Shown in pieces: positions 50,087 through 53,661 of a stretch of 53,661 bases of DNA. The translations under genes were made by a program, and so were the position numbers. The notes under the pieces are model-generated. The model was not told the origin of the DNA, ran no database searches, and saw only the letters and a program-made list of their open reading frames with translations. The DNA comes from JAGWRA01 sp035534615 (GTDB taxonomy: Bacteria; Acidobacteriota; Vicinamibacteria; Vicinamibacterales; CAVVIG01), in contig DATLRO010000126.1 of NCBI GenBank assembly GCA_035534615.1, positions 1 to 53,661 of the forward strand, in the 5' to 3' direction. Numbering within the stretch: position 1 is the first letter of the stretch; each line of letters begins with the position of its first letter.

Positions 50087-51541
50087 CTACAGCGCGTCGC
50101 TGCGCTGCCGCAGCCGGCCTTCCGCCGCCGCGAGGCGATCGCGCGCCCCGGTCCACCAGCGGTCGTCGGCCTCCAGCCTGTCGCGCGACGCGCCGGCCGC
50201 GCGCCTCGTCTCCGACGGCGCCGGCCCGCCGTGCGTCGCCCGCACCTCGACGAACCGGCGCGGGCTGAGCAGGCCGGCCAGCGCCGCGGGCGGATACTCG
50301 ACCGGCCGGCCCAGCAGCTCCAGGGACGCCAGGGCGAGCGCGGCCGCCACCTCGTCCGGCGACGCCGGCCCGGCGCTGCGGGCGACGCGCGCGGCGATGG
50401 CGTGCGCCGTCCGGAACGGCACTCCGTGCTCGCGCGTGAGCGTGTCGGCCAGTTCGGTCAGCGTCGTCCAGCCCTCGCCGGCGCGCGCTTCGAGGCGGGC
50501 GGCGTCGAAGTCGGCCGTGCGCATGGCCGCGGCCACCAGCTTCACGGTGCGCGTCGCGTCGCGGAACATCGAGAAGACGAGCGGCTGCAGGTCGTCCTCG
50601 GTGTCGACGATGTCGCCGAACGGGGTGTTGTGCACCGCCAGGACGATGGCCGACGCCTGGCCGAGCGCCTTGCTGCCGATCGCGCGGGCGTGCTCGATCG
50701 CGACCGGGTTCCGCTTCTGCGGCATGATACTGCTCGTCTGGACGAACCCGTCGCCGAACCGGACGTAGTCGAACTCCGACGTTCCCCACAGCAGGAGGTC
50801 CTGGACGAACCGGCCGAGGCCGGTCAGCAGGACCGCCGACGCCGACGTGCTCTCGAGCAGGTAGTCGACGGTGGCGATGCTGCCGTAGGTGTTGCCGGTG
50901 GGACCGGCGAAGCCGAGGAGATCGCTCGTCAGGTCGCGGTCGATCGGAAAGCCGGTGCCGGTGATGGCGCACGCGCCGAGCGGCGACCGGTTCGTCGTCT
51001 CGTACGCCGCGCGCAGCCGGACCGCGTCGCGCTCGAGCTGTTCGACGACCGCGAGCAGGTAATGGGCGACCGTGGTCGGCTGCGCCCGCTGCGTATGCGT
51101 GTGCACGGCGAAGACCGTGCCGTGGTGCCGGGCGGCCGTGTCGAGCAGCACGCGGCGCAGATCGCGGGCGGCGCCGAACAGGCCGAGCACGAACTCCCGC
51201 TGCCGCATCCGGTACATCGTCATGTCGATGTCGTTGCGGCTGCGGGCCGTGTGCAGGCGCCCGGCCACCTCCTCGCCGCACGTCGCGACGAGCAGGCCGT
51301 CGATGTAGAAGAAGAGATCCTCGCAGGTGCCGTCGTAGGCGGCACGGCGCACGTCGGCGGGCGACACGGCGTCGATCGCGGCGCGAATCGCGGCGGCGTC
51401 GGCGGGCGACACGATCCCCTGCGCGGCCAGCATCACCAGGTGCGCGTGGTGAATCGCCAGCAGCGGCGCCAGAAACAGCTCCTTGGCGTCCTCGAAATGC
51501 TCGTTGAGGACGTACGTCACGTATTCCGGAGCAAATTTCAC
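50087..51541 (-). CDS. argH: Argininosuccinate lyase
   Basis: 484 residues of the fumarase/aspartase superfamily. The signature TSSIMPQKRNPVAIEHA lies at about residues 269-285 with the catalytic serine, and HTARSRNDI and HTHTQRAQPTT mark the other active-site parts. It releases arginine and fumarate. The start is GTG at 51541. A TATACT box ends only seven bases upstream, so the message may be leaderless. No other arg genes are near, and the 41-residue protein and symporter genes follow. An additional argH paralogue elsewhere cannot be excluded. Confidence 0.92.
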   Translation of the reverse strand: MKFAPEYVTYVLNEHFEDAKELFLAPLLAIHHAHLVMLAAQGIVSPADAAAIRAAIDAVSPADVRRAAYDGTCEDLFFYIDGLLVATCGEEVAGRLHTARSRNDIDMTMYRMRQREFVLGLFGAARDLRRVLLDTAARHHGTVFAVHTHTQRAQPTTVAHYLLAVVEQLERDAVRLRAAYETTNRSPLGACAITGTGFPIDRDLTSDLLGFAGPTGNTYGSIATVDYLLESTSASAVLLTGLGRFVQDLLLWGTSEFDYVRFGDGFVQTSSIMPQKRNPVAIEHARAIGSKALGQASAIVLAVHNTPFGDIVDTEDDLQPLVFSMFRDATRTVKLVAAAMRTADFDAARLEARAGEGWTTLTELADTLTREHGVPFRTAHAIAARVARSAGPASPDEVAAALALASLELLGRPVEYPPAALAGLLSPRRFVEVRATHGGPAPSETRRAAGASRDRLEADDRWWTGARDRLAAAEGRLRQRSDAL

Positions 51542-51547
51542 GTGCCG

Positions 51548-51553
51548 AGTATA
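51548..51553 (-). promoter_or_regulatory. -10 box (TATACT) immediately upstream of argH
   Basis: Minus-strand TATACT, five of six bases from consensus. A transcript from it would begin at or within a base or two of the GTG start. A matching -35 is not obvious. Confidence 0.45.
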
Positions 51554-51665
51554 GCATCCGGTCCGGAGCGCCCGGCCGGCCGGAACCGGTCGTCGCGGCG
51601 GACGCGTGAGCGTTTACCATAGGCGCACGGGCCGCGCCGGCCGGCGGCGCCGTCCGACTCAACCA

Positions 51666-53276
51666 ATGCCGACCTGGCACACCACCACGCGCGCGCCCCG
51701 CGGCGTCGTCACCACGTCCGTCCGCACCGACCCCGACATCGTCCGCGGGCTGCTGGAGGACGCCGCGCATTATCCCGGAGGCCACGCCGCCGGCGTCGCC
51801 TTCGTGACGACCGAGGCGGACGTCGCCGCCGCCCTGGCGTCGGCGGCGGCCGTGCTGCCGATCGGCGAGCAATCGTCGCTGACGGGCGCCGCCACGCCGA
51901 TGGGCGAACTGCTGCTGGCCACCTCGCACGCCACGGCCATTCTGGGAACCGGTCCCGGCACCGTCCGCGTCCAGGCCGGCGTGCCGCTGGCCGCGCTCAA
52001 CCGCGTGCTGGCGGCCTCCAACCGCTGTTATCCCCCGGTGCCGACCTACGACGGCGCACGGGTCGGCGGCACCGTGGCGACCAACGCCGCCGGCGCCGCC
52101 ACCTTCAAGTACGGCAGCACGCGTCACTGGGTGCAGGCCCTGACCGTCGTGCTGGCGTGCGGCGAAGTGCTCGACCTCGTCCGCGGCGAGGTGACGGCGC
52201 ACCCCGACGGCTTCTTCACGATCGAGACCGGCTGCCGCGGCGTCGTGCGCGTCCCCGTGCCGACGTACCGGATGCCGGACGTGCCGAAGTGCTCGGCCGG
52301 CTACTTCGCGGCGCCGGGGATGGACCTGATCGATCTGTTCATCGGCGCGGAAGGCACGCTCGGCGTCATCACCGAGGTGACACTGCGCGTGCTGCCGCGG
52401 CGGCCGGCCGTCTGCGTGGCGCTCGTCCCCTTCCGCGACGAGCGGCTCGGCATCGCGACGGTTCGCCGGCTGCGCGCCGCCTCGCTGCAGACGCGCGAGA
52501 CCGGCGATCCGCACGGCCTGGACGTCTCCGCCATCGAGCATCTCGACCGCCGCAGCATTCAGCTCGTGCACGAGGACGGGGCCGACCGCCGGCTCGGCGT
52601 CGCGCTGCCGGCCGACGCGGCGCTGGCGCTGCTCGTGCAGCTCGAGCTGCCGGCCGGCGTCGACGCGGCGACCGCGTTCGACCAGATCGGCCTCGCGCGC
52701 GCGCCCGACGCCCCCGACACGCCGCTCATCCGGTTCTGCCGCCTGCTGGACGAGGCAGCGGTGCTGGACGAGACCGAAGTGGCCGTGCCGGGCGACGAGG
52801 CGCGCGCGGCCCAGCTGTTCGCGCTGCGCGAGGCGGTGCCGGCCGCCGTCAACGCCCGCGTCGGCCGCGCGAAACAGACGATCGACGGCCGGATCGAAAA
52901 GACGGCGGCCGACATGATCGTGCCGTTCGATCGATTCGAGGAAATGATGGCCGTGTACCGCGACGGCTTCGCCCGCCGCGGCCTCGATTACGCCATCTGG
53001 GGCCACATCTCGGACGGCAACGTGCACCCCAACGTCATCCCGCACAGCTACGCCGACGTCGAGGCGGGCAAGGCGGCCATCCTCGACTTCGGGCGCGAGG
53101 TCGCCCGGCTGGGCGGCTGTCCGCTCGCCGAACACGGCGTGGGCCGCAATCCGGTGAAACAGGCGCTCCTGCGCGAGTTCTACGGGCCGCAGGGGCTCGC
53201 GGAGATGCGCGCCGTCAAGCAGGCGCTCGACCCCGAGTGGAAGCTGGCGCCGGGCGTGCTGTTTCAGAGAGAGTGA
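51666..53276 (+). CDS. FAD-linked oxidoreductase, D-lactate dehydrogenase/glycolate oxidase type
   Basis: 536 residues. The N-terminal FAD-binding_4 domain (PCMH-type) shows GEQSSLTGAATPMG and GGTVATNAAGAATFKYGSTR with IGAEGTLGVITE. The C-terminal FAD-oxidase domain carries WGHISDGNVHPNVIP and AEHGVGRNPVKQ with the metal and substrate histidines. It probably oxidises a 2-hydroxyacid such as D-lactate or glycolate. The ATG at 51666 was chosen for the family start. No glcE/F partners are adjacent, so it acts alone or with distant partners. Confidence 0.92.
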   Translation: MPTWHTTTRAPRGVVTTSVRTDPDIVRGLLEDAAHYPGGHAAGVAFVTTEADVAAALASAAAVLPIGEQSSLTGAATPMGELLLATSHATAILGTGPGTVRVQAGVPLAALNRVLAASNRCYPPVPTYDGARVGGTVATNAAGAATFKYGSTRHWVQALTVVLACGEVLDLVRGEVTAHPDGFFTIETGCRGVVRVPVPTYRMPDVPKCSAGYFAAPGMDLIDLFIGAEGTLGVITEVTLRVLPRRPAVCVALVPFRDERLGIATVRRLRAASLQTRETGDPHGLDVSAIEHLDRRSIQLVHEDGADRRLGVALPADAALALLVQLELPAGVDAATAFDQIGLARAPDAPDTPLIRFCRLLDEAAVLDETEVAVPGDEARAAQLFALREAVPAAVNARVGRAKQTIDGRIEKTAADMIVPFDRFEEMMAVYRDGFARRGLDYAIWGHISDGNVHPNVIPHSYADVEAGKAAILDFGREVARLGGCPLAEHGVGRNPVKQALLREFYGPQGLAEMRAVKQALDPEWKLAPGVLFQRE

Positions 53277-53280
53277 ATGG

Positions 53281-53360
53281 CTCGGGGCTCGGGGCTCAGT
53301 GCTCAGTGCTCGGGGCTCGGCCGCTCGCGGGGTCTTCGTAGCGCCGAGCTTCAGCTCGGC
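53281..53360. repeat. GGGGCTC/GGGCTCAGT repeats with palindromic repeat copy
   Basis: A run of imperfect GGGGCTC units (53281-53320) precedes CTTCGTA and the palindrome GCGCCGAGCTTCAGCTCGGC (53334-53360). It follows the oxidoreductase stop. The arrangement matches 42036-42150. Confidence 0.72.
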
Positions 53361-53446
53361 CTCGCTCGAGCGGTCGGGCGCTCAGCGCATCTCACGGTGT
53401 ACGTCGCCCGTCATACCCGGCCTGGATTCCATGCTATAAGTGCTGG

Positions 53447-53661
53447 ATGCGCCGGGCGCTCTGTCTGATTGCTGCGCTCGTGGTCGTGATCGCGCTGCTG
53501 CCGGTCACCTCCTCGTTCTGCCTGCTCAACTGCGAGCGGGCGGCCGGGATGACGGTCTGCCAGGAGGCCGGCACACACGGTCTGCCGATGGGCAGGATGC
53601 CGGCCGGTCGCATGCCGGCCGGTCACATGCCGATGCGGTGCGGACACCCCCACCGCCCGCT
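53447..53661 (+). CDS. Partial exported Met/His/Cys-rich protein, runs off right edge
   Basis: 71 codons are visible from ATG 53447 and the frame is open to the window end. Residues 1-24 form a signal peptide or anchor (RRALCLIAALVVVIALLPVTS). The visible mature part has Cys in FCLLNCE and VCQEAG, then a Met-rich run, MGRMPAGRMPAGHMPMRCGHPH, containing a repeated RMPAG(R/H) unit. Such Met/His/Cys-rich stretches are seen in copper-binding periplasmic proteins. The start, function and length remain tentative because the 3' end is missing. Confidence 0.55.
   Translation, partial: MRRALCLIAALVVVIALLPVTSSFCLLNCERAAGMTVCQEAGTHGLPMGRMPAGRMPAGHMPMRCGHPHRP

Overview
This 53.7 kb window is GC-rich, densely coded chromosomal DNA. 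The organism is most likely an acidobacterium, possibly of the Vicinamibacterales. That placement is an inference from gene content: an ADOP-type MacB/FtsX permease, a PadR/HAAS-type pair, a secreted S9 dipeptidyl peptidase, large secreted metalloproteases, a PilX-type pilus protein of over 800 residues, and dispersed palindromic repeats. No rRNA, tRNA, CRISPR array, prophage or intact insertion sequence was seen.

Region 1 (1-8070, minus strand) is a histidine biosynthesis operon read as hisL-hisI-hisG-hisD-hisC-hisB-hisH-hisF-ggt-hisA. Most junctions overlap by a few bases. hisA runs off the left edge, and a gamma-glutamyltransferase gene sits between hisF and hisA. Ahead of hisI lies a 28-codon leader peptide with nine histidines, seven of them consecutive, followed by a strong intrinsic terminator. 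This is the layout of a histidine attenuator and is the most notable regulatory element in the window. hisE is not visible.

Region 2 (8066-11982) is a molybdate/oxyanion locus. It holds an HTH-TOBE regulator and an OprO/P-like porin on the minus strand, divergent from modA-modB-modC. ModC lacks its usual C-terminal TOBE domain. Region 3 (12000-21820) holds an amidohydrolase-RidA-MFS operon, a small secreted protein with a near-consensus promoter, a PLP-dependent decarboxylase with a DUF442-like phosphatase, a PadR-HAAS pair with a candidate operator, and two exported proteins of unknown function.

Region 4 (21868-34249) contains an SDR/membrane protein/MscS operon, an S9 dipeptidyl peptidase divergent from an HSL-type esterase, a HELVE-motif protein overlapping the 3' end of an ADOP permease gene, EcsC and TMEM175-like proteins that meet tail to tail, and an ACMSD-type amidohydrolase followed by a dienelactone hydrolase. 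Region 5 (34329-42032) holds ada coupled to a glycosyltransferase, nhaA, purE-purK, and a large secreted metzincin-type protease.

Region 6 (42152-46762) is a minor-pilin operon, fimT-pilV-pilW-pilX. Region 7 (47008-53661) holds a nitrilase with a 61-residue cysteine-containing small protein, argH followed by a 41-residue single-helix protein and a sodium:solute symporter, a FAD-linked oxidoreductase, and a truncated Met/His-rich exported protein at the right edge. Copies of a short palindrome with core CCGAGCTTCAGCTCGG occur in several intergenic gaps.
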